From: Gymnorhina tibicen
Lineage: Eukaryota; Chordata; Aves; Passeriformes; Artamidae
Direction: 5' to 3'
DNA length: 64,000 nucleotides
Assembly (NCBI GenBank): GCA_013399875.1
Contig: VXAZ01001058.1
Coordinates: forward strand, 3,003,377 to 3,067,376
The stretch's first letter is position 1, and each line of letters starts with the position of its first letter. This document shows positions 12,346 to 26,275 of this stretch, one piece after another. The notes beneath the pieces were generated by a model. That model was not told the origin of the DNA, did no database searches, and saw only the letters and a list, made by a program, of their open reading frames with translations. The translations under genes were made by a program, and so were the position numbers.

Positions 12346-15300
12346 GTTTATTTTGCTGTCTTATCTACCTTTATCTTTTTTATCCTTCCCAGATTTTTTC
12401 TAACTCTAGATAGACTCAATTTTTACTTTAATTCTTTAGTGCTTGTTTTTAATTGTCAGTATGTGCTTTCTAATACATTTGTATTCCCACAGGAAGCACC
12501 CTGAGTAGATCTCCAAGGACTGGCCTGTCTTAGGGAATCTGGCAGAGTTTTCCCACTGCTGCTACATGGAATGTTGCTTTCCTGGTGGTAGCCCCCGGGC
12601 AGGCTCCTGAAGCTGATGCTGGTTTGATGTTGTGCCATTTCTACGTGCTCAGATCTGTTTCAGACACCACTCTGGTTAAAACACTAATTGCTGTAACGAG
12701 TCCCTCACTGCTCCTGCTTCTCTGGGTGGAGCTGGCCCAGCGATAGCTATGGCAGGAATTCTTAGTAAGCAAGCAAGTAAAAACTGGAAGCATTTATTCA
12801 AAGGTTTTCAGGAATGTTCTTTGTCCACCTCACACCTCTCCCCCTGAACTGAAAGATAAACCTGACATAAAACAATGCTGAACACTTCTGAAAAATCACA
12901 CTGGTTTCAAGTTAATCAAAACACTCCATTTTATGCTTTACCCCCTAATTTTTGCATACAATCAAATTTATTGTGTCCACTGATTCTTAGTCCATTTACT
13001 TACTATTTCTTAGGTTTGATCCAATGCATAATATCACATGAAATTGGATCCATAAATAAAGGAGCTCTGTTATTAAAAACGGGTAGATTTTCTTCTCTTC
13101 CCAGCACTTTTAAGGTGAAACACCAAAAAGAGGGAAAAAGGAAATGGCAGCAGACACGTGAAAGTACATAGGGATATCTGTGGGGTCCAGATCTGGAGAT
13201 GGTGGCTAATCCCACTGCCTTTTATTATTTAAAATACAGGTTCATTCTGAAAATCTACCACCCTTTTCACCACAGCTGTCTACTGTTCTTGTGTGCTCTT
13301 TAGTTCAGACTGTGAACAATGATCAGAAATCTTATTTCCAGCCTAAATCTATTTATGGTATGTTTATATTCACTTCTTCCCATGCCAACATTGTCCATTA
13401 GCCTAAATAACTCTTTTCCTGCCCTGATGATTATACTCCCTGAAGTCCTTACACAACAATCATCTCCCCCTTCAACTCTGCTGGGCCATGCTGAACCATC
13501 TGTCCTGCCAGTCTCTGCTCTCAAACATCACATCTTGAATATATGTGGCACATTCAACCTCACCTCAAAACTACCTATAATGGAACTAGAATAGAGTAAA
13601 AAAAAAAAAAAACATGCTCAAATGTATGGTTTTTGTACCAGAAAAGGCTGAACTGACTTGTGATTTTCAGCTTGGGAATTGGGGAAAAAAATACTGAAAG
13701 TAATGGGGACATAAAAAAATCCTTGACAGTACAGAGATGAGCAGAGACCTAATTCAAATTTCTCAGAATGTATGATACAGAGGGCATGAAGTGTATTTAT
13801 GATATTAAAGGACAGATCTGAAACAACATAAGGAAGTACTTATCTACACAGAGCTTTATTAAACCGCAGGGGACACTAGCACAGGATGCTGAGAAGATCA
13901 AAAAGATCAACAGGTTCCACAAATTATTAGGTAAATTCACAGAGGGAAAAAAAATTCTACCAGGGGACACTAAGCAGAAAAGATGAAGATATAATCTTCC
14001 ATCTTAATGGGGCAGATAAGCAGAGGGAATCTCTGTATTTCTGCTTTGTTCCTACGACTCCTTTAATAGCAGTGACGGCACCACCAGGAACAGGACAGTG
14101 CTACAAGGACTGTGGGCTGGTGGAACATGACTTTCCTCAGCCACAGGAATCAGCCTTTTGCTCTGCCTCTCACAGATTAGTTCACACGAGTTAATCCTTC
14201 TTTTTCAGATCCATGGATGTAGCTGTAGAATTCTGCAAAAAGAGTTCTAGTAAAAATAATGGGGTACAAACTGAACTGCTGTAGGACAGAACTCACTGAT
14301 GACAGAAATCAGATGCTGCCATCCCAGAGGGCTTCTTTCAATGTGATGCCCACCCATGACCACCCCAACCCAAAAAAGCAACAGCAAAAAAACCAGCCTG
14401 AGGGATACTTTCCTTCTTTTTTCAGTGATCACTTTTTCTTCCTGGTTCTCATGCCTTGATACAGAGCTATGAACATTATTTGCATTGCCAATTGCAGGGA
14501 AATTTGTGTTTAAAAAACCCAATAATCCAATCAAAGTTTCAGTTTGTTGCCTTTGCTAATTGATGGTATTCCATTAAATAAGAATATTACCATTTCCTTA
14601 TTATACTTCTCAGCTATCTTCTTTTAAAATCAACAGGTAAAAATTACACGGAGAAAGAGTATGAACAGGCATCAAAGAAACAGCCACATATTGCAGCACT
14701 GTTAACCAGCTACTGAAAATTACAGCTCCATCTCCTGCTCACAGCCAGACCTAAATATATTTGGACACTCACTCTCATTGCAAATGCAGTGCCTTTAGTT
14801 TTGTGCCAGGTAAGAGAGATGAGAATCCAGCTCCCAGTCTGCATTTCTAACTCTTCACAGAAGAGGAGAGTCCAAACATATTTTAGTTCTTTATAGCTGC
14901 TCTTCATAGACAACTAAAGATCTTTATCACGATAAAAACAGAAGGCACTGCCACAGAGTGTAATTACATGCTGCTGGAGTTGACTGTTTTCTTCCAGAAA
15001 TAGGAAATTGTTCGAAAAACGTGGTTTCTGCTTAAGCCATATTCTGAGTGCCTTAAATAAAATACTATCCCTAATTCCCGTGCAGATAAATGGGAACTCT
15101 GGTACTGTAGGGGTGAGCAGCTCATGGGAATGGGTTTTGAGCCTGGGCTTGGCAGCCACCAGCTTCCTGCATCAGTGACCAGCCGTGAGTTGCCACAGTG
15201 GAAAATCAGGTTTAGGCCCTGCTCTCTGTTCACACCACCTAAAAATTCACATCCCAGGGATGGGGTAGAAGTTAGTTGGGATGATTTTTTGCTTCTCTTT

Positions 15301-15379
15301 AGTTGCTTAAGAACCCAGCATTTGAAGGCAGCGTGCCCTATGGAGCTCTTCCCTTCGGACAGCATCGCGTAGCGGGATT

Positions 15380-15440
15380 CGGTCAAGGGGTGGACTTGAT
15401 GATCCTGGAGGTCTTTGCCAACCTTAATGATCCATGATTG
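15380..15440 (+). mobile_element. CR1 LINE 3' tail
   Basis: The plus strand reads GGACTTGATGATCCTGGAGG, then TCTTTGCCAACCTTAATGAT and a degenerate terminal repeat (CCATGATTG). This is the sense 3' end of a CR1 copy. Almost all of the 5' part is missing. Confidence 0.85.
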
Positions 15441-18400
15441 CAACCCCCGAGATAACACTGAGCCCTGCACCGAGTGAGGACAGGCCACTGCTGCACAGCC
15501 CCCGGCACAGGAACGGGATGGGGGTTGCACATTCACAGCTGCATCCGCGCTGGCAGCCAGCGGGAAACGTCCTGCCTGAAGGTACATGAAGTGTCAGTCA
15601 GCCATCAGGACAAGCAGGTTTCAAATATCCACTCAGTCCCACATTCCTGATGCCTTCAACAGGCCTAAATTAGCATTGCTGGACGTATCCTAAGACCCCT
15701 GGCACTGGACTGTTTTCTCTTACTTTGTAGCTAATAGAGAAAGTCAGGTTCTTGCTTCTTCTGAAATAGAGTTTCCAAAAGGGAAAAAAAAAGGTGCCTA
15801 AAGGAGAGTAATTATTGTGCTAAATAATTATCAATATATTATAAGAAGTACAAGCAACTCAAAATAGCTCCATAAAGATGAGTAAATATGATCTGAAGAG
15901 GTGCCTATGAATCACACTCCATCTCTCTTATTACCACAAAATAATAATGGTTTGTACATTTTACTACAAAACTTTTGACTGAAGATGCCAGAGATCTTTA
16001 TAAACATTAATTTCACCTCCCAGACTCCCAGATGGGAAGCCCCCTCTCCAGCCAGAAAGGCTCAGGGAGCAGGGATGTGCCATTCACCTCACACGACACA
16101 AGGTGCTGCAGCAGAGCTGGAACAGGCGCAGACCCCGGCCCTCCCATTTTGTGCACTAACCACACGATCATCAAATGTCACCCAGTTATTCCATCTCCTC
16201 ACCAAACCACTGCTGATTATTACTTCTGTTTCTTTTCCTGGCGAGTAATTTCCTTCATCAGGGAGCTGCAGTGTGCCTGGCAGCCCCAAATGCCTTTGGA
16301 AAAGGTGGACAGAGTGACACCGCACTGTGGGGCCACGACACACGGACGGGTCTTCCCTGTACTTGGTTAAATGTCCTGTCCATTACACCCCATCCTCTGT
16401 CAAGTGGGATTTGAGATGGATGAACACATTTCTTCCCTAAACCCCAGCACGTCACAGGCTTCAAGCAGCCATTCTGCAGCTCTGTGCACGCTGCTCACGT
16501 CACACTCTCAACAGGTAAAAGAAACTGACTCCGTTTTAAAGGGGAATGTTATTTGCTGCTTCGAAAATCATTTAGGTTATCAAAGGCACGTTCTTTCAAA
16601 AGCTCGCCCTTCCCCAGCTTGGGTTACTGACACAGACACTCCCTGTTCCTGTTCCAGGGATCTCTGACTTCAGTCAGAGTTCTCTCCCTCTGCTCTTTGC
16701 TTTTCCCACTCCATCCCTTTTCAGTACTTGCTTCTCTCCTAATCCTGCTCTCTCACCATTTCTAGTCTCTTCCCCTCCTTTCTTTACAGTCATTTCCATT
16801 TTCTTTGAAATGTTTTGGCATTTAATGCTGGCTTTATTCTTCCTTCTCCATCTGCTGCTCTTGTCTTTCTAAATCTCTTCTGGAGCCTTCTCTCAGGAGA
16901 AAGCAAGAGAGATGTGCTCTGTTCCATGTACTGCTTCTTCTTTCTGGATTTCAGTTCCCCTCTTTTCCTTTACGGCTTGGAATCAGACCATCCCCCTGTC
17001 CCTGGAAGCTGATACCAGCTAAATGTCTCCTTACAGCCCCACAGTAAACAGTACAGTGCTGGCCTGGACCTCCTGCTCCCTTTGAACACAAGGATCTCAG
17101 GGAAAGCACTGGGAAATATCTGCCATTTCTCCTATAAATACTACAAGAGCAAGACCACAGAAAACAAAATTACTGGTAGATTTTACTCCTCTGCCTTGTG
17201 CTCAACATTTGTGGAATCTTCTGGCCATGGAGACTTGCTCCACCAGCTACAATCAGTTTTCCAAGGGAGTTTTCCCCTCCCTATGGGTTTTTCTTCTCTG
17301 TAAAATCTTCTATTTCATTATCAGGGCTTACAGGGAACAAAGGAGAAATAACCAAGCTTAACTACTAAAACTGCTTTTAGACAAATCTCCCCAATATTGT
17401 CTTTCCCACAGATTTTAATTTGAGACTCAAAGGCTCAGCTCTAAGACATCTCTTCCCAGCCTGTTCACTTGGCCTCTGTTCCAGGAAGGGAAATAGCTGG
17501 AACGTGGAAGATGACAAGGACATTTGCCAATTAGAAGCACAACAACAAATTCCTCTTGGGAAATGTGCAGCCCTATCTGCATGTGTACCTTTGAACTAAA
17601 ACATAAGACATAACAAAAACTGATCACAGATTAAGCAAAGCAAATATGAAGAGAAGGTGAAAGGATTTTTTCTGCTATCAATTTTTGTTTATTTCCAACG
17701 TCAACCTAAAGTCTGACTTTCTGTAAAAGTTTTCCTTATATTTGTTATTAACTGGTACGTTTGTTATTGTCATACCAGTGGGAATGATGCCTCCTACAAG
17801 TTTTTGCTTTCAGAAAGGTTGAAGGAAAATAAACACCTGAAAAAAAAACCTTTGCAGCCAGCAAGATGGATTTTGCAAAAAAGGATAAGATTTAAGTCAC
17901 AAACATTACAAATCCTTTACAGTTGCAGTTACGTTGCCAATACACAGAAATAAAATAGAAGAAATGAAGCATTTATCAAGGTTCCAAAATAAAGTGAACA
18001 AGAACATTAACAAATGCCAAAGCTTATAAAAGCCTCAAAGCACTCAGATCCTCCCTTCTCTCACAAGCTCAAAACAGAGTCAGTTGTTCCTTAATTTTAT
18101 TTTATATGTTTCACACACCACCTTTTCTCTGGTCACAGAGATTTTGCTTTATTCAATGCCTAGAATATACCTGACCATGGAATGAGCAGCAGCCATTGAA
18201 CCAGTGGAGTGGAGAATCCCACACCTATTTCTCAAGGTTTTCCACTGTTGTTTCTAAACAAATGTTTTAAACACAGAGCATATTCTCATGGATTTATTAC
18301 AAGCTAAAAGGGAAATATGTATTTAACAAGATACAATTCCTCTGAAATGTGCTGAGCTAAAACCCAAAAAGGGACCAAGAAGGAACGTGATGTGCTCATC

Positions 18401-19358
18401 CTGCCCCACTCTCCTCTGGCAGTTCCATGTTTATGGTCTCCCCCTTCCCATCTGAAAACAGCCAATTCTCATGGCTACGTATGCCGTAACAAGTTCACCA
18501 GCACAAAAAGTGAGAGCTGACTGAATTATTTTCCCTGATAATTATTTGAAAGGTATCTACAGTGGTAACAACAACAGATCTTCAGATCGAAGCCTGATTT
18601 AAGCTGACCGACCCCTTCAGCGTTTCTAAAGAAATAATGGATTATAAAACTAATTCAGTGAAAAATGAAAGTAAAAATAGAAGCGATGAGACATCTTCTA
18701 AATAAGCAAAGCTGCTTTTACAGCATGCTGAATAACTGGAGTGTGGTAAACATACCACTGTTATAAATAACAACCAGCCTTTTGACATTGTTCTTTCGTT
18801 AATTATTTCAAATTCGTTATAAGCCTTAACGAAGCAAACCTCACGGTTCTCCTGCAAAGTGAAAAGAATTACTCCCATGTACAGGAGGAAAAATTAAGAT
18901 CTGAGGACAGAAAACAATGCTTCAAAGTTACAGGGGCACATTGTACAGAGCACTAAGCAAGTCTTATAGTGTAAGAGAAAAACCATCCTCCCGTTCAGAT
19001 GAGAGTGCTCTGTAAGTGACTGATTTGTAGCATTTACACATCATTTAATTTTACACAAAAGGCATCAAAATTTTTAGATTTAACCATAATTAGTAAACGA
19101 TCAAGACATATCAAAGTTTTATACTGCTAAGTAAGGCCCAAACAAATTCTTTTTAAATGGAAACTCTAATGATTTCTCCCTGGTGAGGCACTTTCTTGTT
19201 TTGCTTCAAGACTTAATCATAAAACCATTAAAAGTAACATTTTGTGTTAAAAATGCTAGCAGCTGCCAAGAGATAATACACAGCACTTTGTCAGATTATA
19301 GATAAATAAACACCAGACCAGGCACAACAATGGTTAGTAAGTAATTGTGTCTCATTAC

Positions 19359-19445
19359 CTTTGTGGTCTTCTTGGGCCAGCTGACCACAGGGACACCCGA
19401 AATGGCAAGGTTTTGGTCATCATCAGCATGTTCCTTCAGTATGTT
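19359..19445 (-). CDS. KDM2B: KDM2B internal exon 8 of 8 (29-codon cassette-like exon)
   Basis: This 87-nt exon is exactly 29 codons in phase 0 at both ends. It begins [10 protein letters not shown] and continues [17 protein letters not shown], matching the KDM2 segment usually read as [10 protein letters not shown] and GVPVVTWPKK just before the CXXC region. The acceptor (TTTGCAACAG) has a poor pyrimidine tract and the donor is GTAATG. It is the only frame-neutral exon in the window, so it could be skipped without disrupting the protein. It is the last exon of the JmjC half; the CXXC zinc-finger exon was not found between here and position 1, so it should lie below the window. Confidence 0.95.
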
Positions 19446-22400
19446 CTGTTGCAAATGAAAAGGCCTTTATTAACCAGAGAAACATTTCTCCACTTCAAGA
19501 GTGCAGAGACCTACAGAAGACAACACTATGCTCTGATGACAGAGTGACAAGACCTCTGCAAGTTACTTTCGCTTCCAAACTTCCAGTTCCCACTGAAACT
19601 CTCATACCTGTTAACATCCACGATGTGAAACTTCTTGCAAAACAGGCAGCAAAATCAGCCCTCAATCACCTCAAATATTACAGAATTCTTTAATACTGGT
19701 GTGTCCAAGACCAGTGTCTTACCACTATCACCTCTCTGCCTTGAACTCCAGGTCATTAAATCCCAACTGACCCCACAACTGACCCCTTCTCTCCTAATCA
19801 AGGCTACAAAAGGCCTGAGAAGCACTGAGTTTCTGCCCCTGTTATTTCAGCCCTCACAGGGCATCAGGTGTGTAGTGTGGAGCACTGCTCAGAAGCCTGG
19901 TCATTCAGGCAAGCCAAGAATAAAAATGTACTCTGGAACCTTTCATCTTTTTGCACATGGCAATCCAAGAGCACCATCATTCCCACTGCCCTTCCTTCCC
20001 CCATGATGGACAGGACAGAGCTGCTGGAATCCAGATGTCTTTATGTGACCAGCTGAGGCATTCAGGTTCCTGAGTGTTCACTAGGAAAGGATCTGACTAC
20101 GGACAGCATTAAGGGAAAAAGATTGGTCTCCCCTCCCTTCCACCCCCACCAAACCCTTTTCTTTGATGCACTGTTCTAGAAATTTCGTGAGTGGGTTGCA
20201 CAGGCTGACACAGCTTCCACCACTGTGAATCACTCCCATGACCAGTAACTCAACACAGAGGTGGTAAAACACTCAGCGGTGCAGCTGGGAATAGTCCACG
20301 CTCGCCTCCCGTGACTCCCTACATGCTCACTAATTTAGCTACAAAGCTCTTCAGTTGGAGTTCAGGTGGCTGAAATGGAAGAGATGAAAACAAAAAACAA
20401 GTCGGAAGGAGGATTCTGCTGTGCTGCTGAAAACTGAAGGCCAAATCAGCACTAACAGGTTAAAGACCAAAAAAAAAAGCTCCCATAGAACAAACGAGTA
20501 CTGCAGGTTGGAAATTACCTCAACAGAATATTTAGGAGATGACCCCAGACAATGAAGTTCAGTGGTGCTGCTCCCAAGTATATGAAAAAAGCTTAATTAG
20601 CCAACAACAGGCAGCAGGCTCTGTCAGTCCCCAGTGCAGCACTCTAGTAATTAGTAATTTCACACGCTATACAAAAAGAGCTTAAAATACAGTAATTGTT
20701 TTAATAGGGAGTGCACTTGGAATTCATCTGTAATCATCCAGCTAAAGCCCGGAGTGTGATGGCATGTTCCAGTCCCCAGGAGCCCGAGTTTGGATGAGTG
20801 TCCCTGGGGCTGACTTTCTCCCTGGAGCTCAGACAACCTGTCACACTCAGCCCAATTCCCCAGCCTGTGCTTGAATGAGAGCTGTGTTAGTAACAGACAG
20901 CACAGCCCCAGCACAGCGCTGCTCTGCAGACACCATCACTCCAGCAGGGCTGTTGGTGATACTGGTTTTAGGCTGAAAGCAGGGCCAGTGACCAAAATGA
21001 GCGATACCAGTACAAGCCCAGTTTCATCAGCCCGGTGCTGTGGCTACACTCAGGAGTTTGCAAAGGTGAGGAGTAAAACCCAGCTTACCCCAACCTGACT
21101 GTGATGCAGAGTCTGTATTGCACCTGCTCTTCCAGTGCAACGCCTAACAACTTTTACACAGGGACTAAGCATTGGCAAATTAACTCTTGGCCGAGCTGAG
21201 GTGAAGTGAGCACCTCTTTTCTCATGTCCTTTTTATTTGGAGAGAGATCACTGCATTAACTGAGCTGTGACCACATTCTGAAAGTTCAGTCCTAAAAACG
21301 GAGAGCTCTTTTGTATTCTCATTGCAAAGCCAAAATTCTCCAGAACAAGGAGGCAACTTGAGAGCCATAAACAAAGGACAAATTAATCCCTTTTCAGTTT
21401 GCTACTCTTAGGTTTGAAAGCCTGTAAGACAGTAAACCTTAACATTTCCACTAACGACTGGCAGACACTCGGAGTTCAATGGAAAGCACAGTATATTCCA
21501 AGAACTTGGCAAGGTAATGAAGGTTTCTTGTTATCATATGTATCACGTGAAAATATTATCCAAGGAGAAATGTAAAACTATGGCAGCTTATCATCTGAGG
21601 CAGCTGAAAACAACGGCTGTCTGCGCAGCAGAGCCGCAACACAGCCACAGTTGCGCTGACTGGAGCGTCAAGTGTCAGCTCACAACAGGCTGGGGGAGGC
21701 AGGGTTTTGTTCACCTGTTTAAAAACAAGAAGAAAGAGGATAAAGAAAAGCCATGGGGCTCCAGTTAGAGGAACAAAGTGATGCTCTTCCAGCACAAGGC
21801 GGCCCGATTCATTACACTTGAGGGCTGTGGTGACAACAGCAGGTATGAAGGGAAGAAGCTGATCAACTATGTAAGAATTCAGCTTAGCCATTAATTTCAA
21901 AAGCACAGCAAGGAACGACTCCCCTGAAATGCATTCAGTAGAGGGAGGTTTTTTTCTGTCATCAGAATGAGAAGGGGGTAAGATTTCTTGGCAAGAAAAA
22001 GTAAGAACATATTTCAGTAGATATCATCTGTCTTGCACAAGAATCTTCTCCTGCTGCCAAGGAGTTGCAGATATTTGACAACCTCTGTTCTTCAAACTGA
22101 GTTTCTTCTGCTCTAATGGACTTCCACAGGCCCTTCTGAAGAAGGGCAGTGTTTTTGCTTTGAAGTGGGGAATGGTCTGTGGCATTAATAAGAGGCAGAT
22201 CTCACAATCCTGTTCCCCAACAGCAGCAGAGGAATTCCCGTCCTGCTGGTAACACACAGAAATGTTATGTGCAGAAATCAGAGGCTGCACACAGGTGAGT
22301 GTCCCTGGCAGTGTGTTTAATGTGTGTGGGCTGCACTGCCACAATCAAAGGTCTGCTCAGCTTTACCTGTCCTGTGCTGTGGGGTGCAAACTACACCAAG

Positions 22401-25400
22401 GAGTATGATGGTGACCTCTCTATTCTCTTCTTCATGCACAAGCCCACCCCAGCACTGCTGCAGCCAGCAGGGATTTAATTCCCTGTTTGGGCTGAGGGAA
22501 GAACCGACCTGCTCTCCAAGTGAGGCCTGTTCCACTCTGCAAATAAGCCTCCCTTGTGCTGCTGCACTCCATCGATCACGGTGATAAATGGGTGCTCAAT
22601 CTGCAGAGGCAGCAGTTGGCACTTCTGGATTGCTGTGTCCCCACCAGACAGGCACAGTTAGTTTGGAGCTTAGACGATGTGTAAGGAATTTACACAGGCT
22701 TAGTTTAGTTTTCAGTCTTCCTTCTCATAAGGAAAATAAATTACTTTACTTCAGAAAGTCTCACCTACTTGACATTAAATAGCTGTATATAGCTGTGGTT
22801 GTATTTACCACTAAGAGCAGTAATCCAGTCACCCATCCTTTACTGTGCTCTTGCTCAGCTGGGAAAGCACGGATTCTTTGTGAGCTACCCCGATTAGTCC
22901 TGTGAAACTTCACATCACTGAGTAAAATGGTTTCCTTTCTCCAGTTTAACTATCCATATCCTGTCTTCTGAAAACATTAATTATCTTCCTGAAGCACAAA
23001 GACAGACTTGAATGTCATACAAAAAAAGTTCCTGAGTGTATTTCATTAAGAAATAAAAGTGCTACAATAAACTCTGATTTATTTGCTTCAGGAAGAAACT
23101 TGTTTAAGACTTTTCAAGCAGAGCAAGAGCTTTCAGACTTTGTCAGAGCATGTTCTTGCTATGCATTTGTTAAAAATAACTCTCAAATGGGTGCACTAAA
23201 AGGGTACTTCTAATAGGATGCATTATTAATACATCACGTGCCTGAAAGTTGGGTTGCCCATGAAATAAACCTTGTTAATACAGCCAAATACAGTCATGGC
23301 ATGGGTCATTTGCACAGCTCCTGCAGGATCCCTGCCTCCTTTCAGTCACACAGCTGACTGGTGCTCTGGGTATTCATCAGGGTGAGGTAAAGGGGCCAGG
23401 CCTCTGCTCACCCCACTGCTGATGCTATCAGCAACACCCCCACATTATTATCTGTACTGGTTGGAGAACTAGTAGCAAAGTAAGAAGGAACATGATTCAG
23501 TGGTCAAGGAGATAAAATACCATTCTGGAAAATGGACTGTATTTCTTCCTCTACCATTATGTCTCTACGTGGTACAGGGCAAATCTTTTAAGTCAAGTTT
23601 CCACAGGCTGTCATGAATTGTGTGTTCCTGCTCTTCCTCATGCCTGGCTTGGGATCTGGATGCTAAAGATCAGAACTTCTGCTCTGCAGAAATGTTAAGC
23701 CACTACAGTTTCAATATAATTAAAATCATCTTTTGCACATATCATTGTTAAATACACTAACTGTTCTGTGGCACGTAAAGCCAGTATCCAAAATTACTTG
23801 TATCTTAATCTCTTTGCGCCCCAGTTCCCTGTGGCAGCAACAGCTCATCCATTACCACGTGTGGAGCACAGGGTGAGGATCCCTGGGAACCCCAAGGGAA
23901 CATTCATTCACCCTGTTCAGCTGAGGGGCTGAACATCAGTACCTGATGGAACAGCAAGGATGGAACAGCTGCATCCTTACACCAAGGAACACAGGGATCC
24001 TGCAAGGACCTTTATGCTGGATGCACGCTCAGAGGACTAAAATTTGTCACTTGGCAACTCCTCCCTCAGCACGCTCCATCCTTTGAAGGTAAAAGCTCTA
24101 AACACACTCACACACTTGGGTTTGATTATTTTTTTTTGAAGCTGAATAAACTGAATAAAACAAACCTCATGCTCTGAGGTCATGCTCTGAGGAGATCAGA
24201 TGCTTTGGCTCCACTGCACTGCTCTCTATCACATCAGTGAACACAGTGGCAGAAAGGAGTGATGGGCTGCTGCATCCAGGGTCCCAGAAGGAGATGGGAA
24301 TGGGACACACTTTATCAGGGGCTGCCTGTGACCATTTGCTGATGAGCAAAGAAAAGGCCCGTGCTAGGAGTCCTGGACTCCCCCCCCTGACCTGGAAGGA
24401 AACGTACTCAACTGCCCCAAACGGCCCCCATTCCTTCAGAGCACCTGGGAAGTGGATTCTGCAACCACAGGGAGTTGTGGAGGAAGATGACTGTATGGGC
24501 TTTAATTAATTTACTCTGCCATACTGACTCCCACTCTCTGAAAACTGGGGGCTGGCTTATATGTGGGCCAATATTGTAAAAAGATGGGTAAGAAAGTTCT
24601 TCAGTAGTTCTTTAGATACTGTTGAAGAAGATGTTTGAGTTAACATGGTTTTAAAAAGGTCTCGCTCTGGCTAATCAGTCACAGACTGGCCAAACATCCA
24701 GAGGTGATTCCAGAGAAAACAATCCTGCAGCGTGTCTGATGTTTAGATGTGGTCATGGGCTCTTTAACCAGCAGGGAACCATCAGTATCCAGATGTTGGG
24801 CTACATCCTGATGGTTACAGCGTGTGCTGGCAAGCACAGAAAGTTTAGAAGCAGGCAGTTTTCAAAGGAGATGGAACATCAAGCTGCACACAATAAACTG
24901 GCAGGTGCTCACTTAATACCAGTTACAGCACAGTATCACCAAAAAGGTGCTATTGGCCGTTTTTAAAAATGTCCATTTGTAGTTCTCCATCTCTGTAGTC
25001 AGTACATCCACTGCTCTGGAGAGGAAAAAGAAAACAGATACTCCCACACTGAGCTTTAAGCCAGATTCACATATGGTACTTTGCCATGTTCTAGGGAGAT
25101 GTCTCACAGCACTCTGGAGTATGTCATCAAAAGAGGGAGCAGGATCCCACTCGGAACATCTGCACCAGCCATTATATGTTGCACCCCTTTCTGGATTGTT
25201 AAGGGAAAATTACTCTGTGCCTCAAGCTTGGAGAAGTAACATGACCATTCTTTCTGCCTCACCACAAATTCAACTCCTGGTCTTGAGGCTTCATTTTGAT
25301 TTCTGCTTAGAAGATGACTGATCCCAGAGCAAGCTCGTGAATCTACATCCACAATTTTGAGCAGTTGTGTCCACTTTCATGGACAAAGTGGCTGATTTTG

Positions 25401-26275
25401 CAAGAAGGGAATTTCTGAGCTCTTGTGGTTTACCAGAACGAGTGCAGTGTATCACGCTTCCAAGCTCCATGATCAGGGAATATGGTTCCACTGCACACTG
25501 CACATGTTCAGCCTTCTTTAACTGGCTTTGAAGCCTTTCTAAGCAGCTGTTACACCACTTGCACTATAAAAGTACAGGCTCCCTCCCCATTTACCACGTA
25601 AACATGTGTTTTTCCCCTCAGATTGTGCCTTACAGAGCTCTTGTGGATGGAAAATACGTAACTGAAGACCCATAGTATTCACAGACTGAAAATCTACAGA
25701 GAAGTTGTGTCACTAGTGAGCACTGACTCCTCACACCATCTCCAAAACCAATATATTGTACCAGTGGAGAATAATTATCAACCTATAGAGGGCAATGGAG
25801 GAAAGGAAAATGAAAAAGGTGAAAGAAAAAAAAAGCAACTGGAAGTGTTAGACAATCTATCTTCTGAGCTGCAATCAATTATTTACATTTTGTATGTGTC
25901 AGCTAATGAGGTGTACGCCAGGGAGATCGGAGACCAAAAAGGGCTGATTAAGACTATAAATATAAACAGACTTTTTGAGGTATAATATTTACATGTGGAA
26001 CATAACAAGTGCTGAATTATGAGAGGATATCAACTTTTGGCCGCTACTGTGACAGTCAGAAAGGACTGTGTCACTTAAATCTGGCCGCAAACAGGAGCCA
26101 GAGACAACTTTGGTTCAAGGAATCATTTCCCTGTCTGTGGCAGAGCAGCTGACATGAGCTGGTCACCACACTCAAGCTGCCACCCCTCTGCAGCAGAACT
26201 TTGCTTTCTGCTCTCCTGCTGACTTCTGTGCCCACAGAGCAGCGTTTGTGTGGATCAGCAAGTTATCACACCCAC
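19446..26275 (-). other. KDM2B: KDM2B intron between exons 26276-26730 and 19359-19445
   Basis: About 6.8 kb without recognised exons or repeats. A 13-base tandem duplication (TCATGCTCTGAGG twice) lies near 24169-24194. The segment at about 25880-26000 is AT-rich (ATTTACATTTTGTATGTGTC) and could be a conserved non-coding element, but this cannot be judged without alignment. Confidence 0.85.

Larger units (their letters stand above)
1..19358 (-). other. KDM2B: KDM2B intron downstream of exon 19359-19445 (partial, continues below window)
   Basis: No coding exon was recognised on either strand over 19 kb. I looked in particular for the CXXC zinc-finger exon (Cys-x-x-Cys repeats followed by FGGPGRMKQSC) and did not find it. 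Contents are the CpG island at 5570-6310 with its N gap, CR1 pieces at 2735, 11294 and 15380, the TTTAAAT cluster at 11840, and the 41-bp duplication at 12264. The many short open frames are chance. The transcript continues toward position 1. Confidence 0.85.

Noticed and set aside
14964..15587. A 207-codon minus-strand open frame
   Set aside because: It crosses a CR1 tail in antisense and has no recognised homology, so it is most likely chance.
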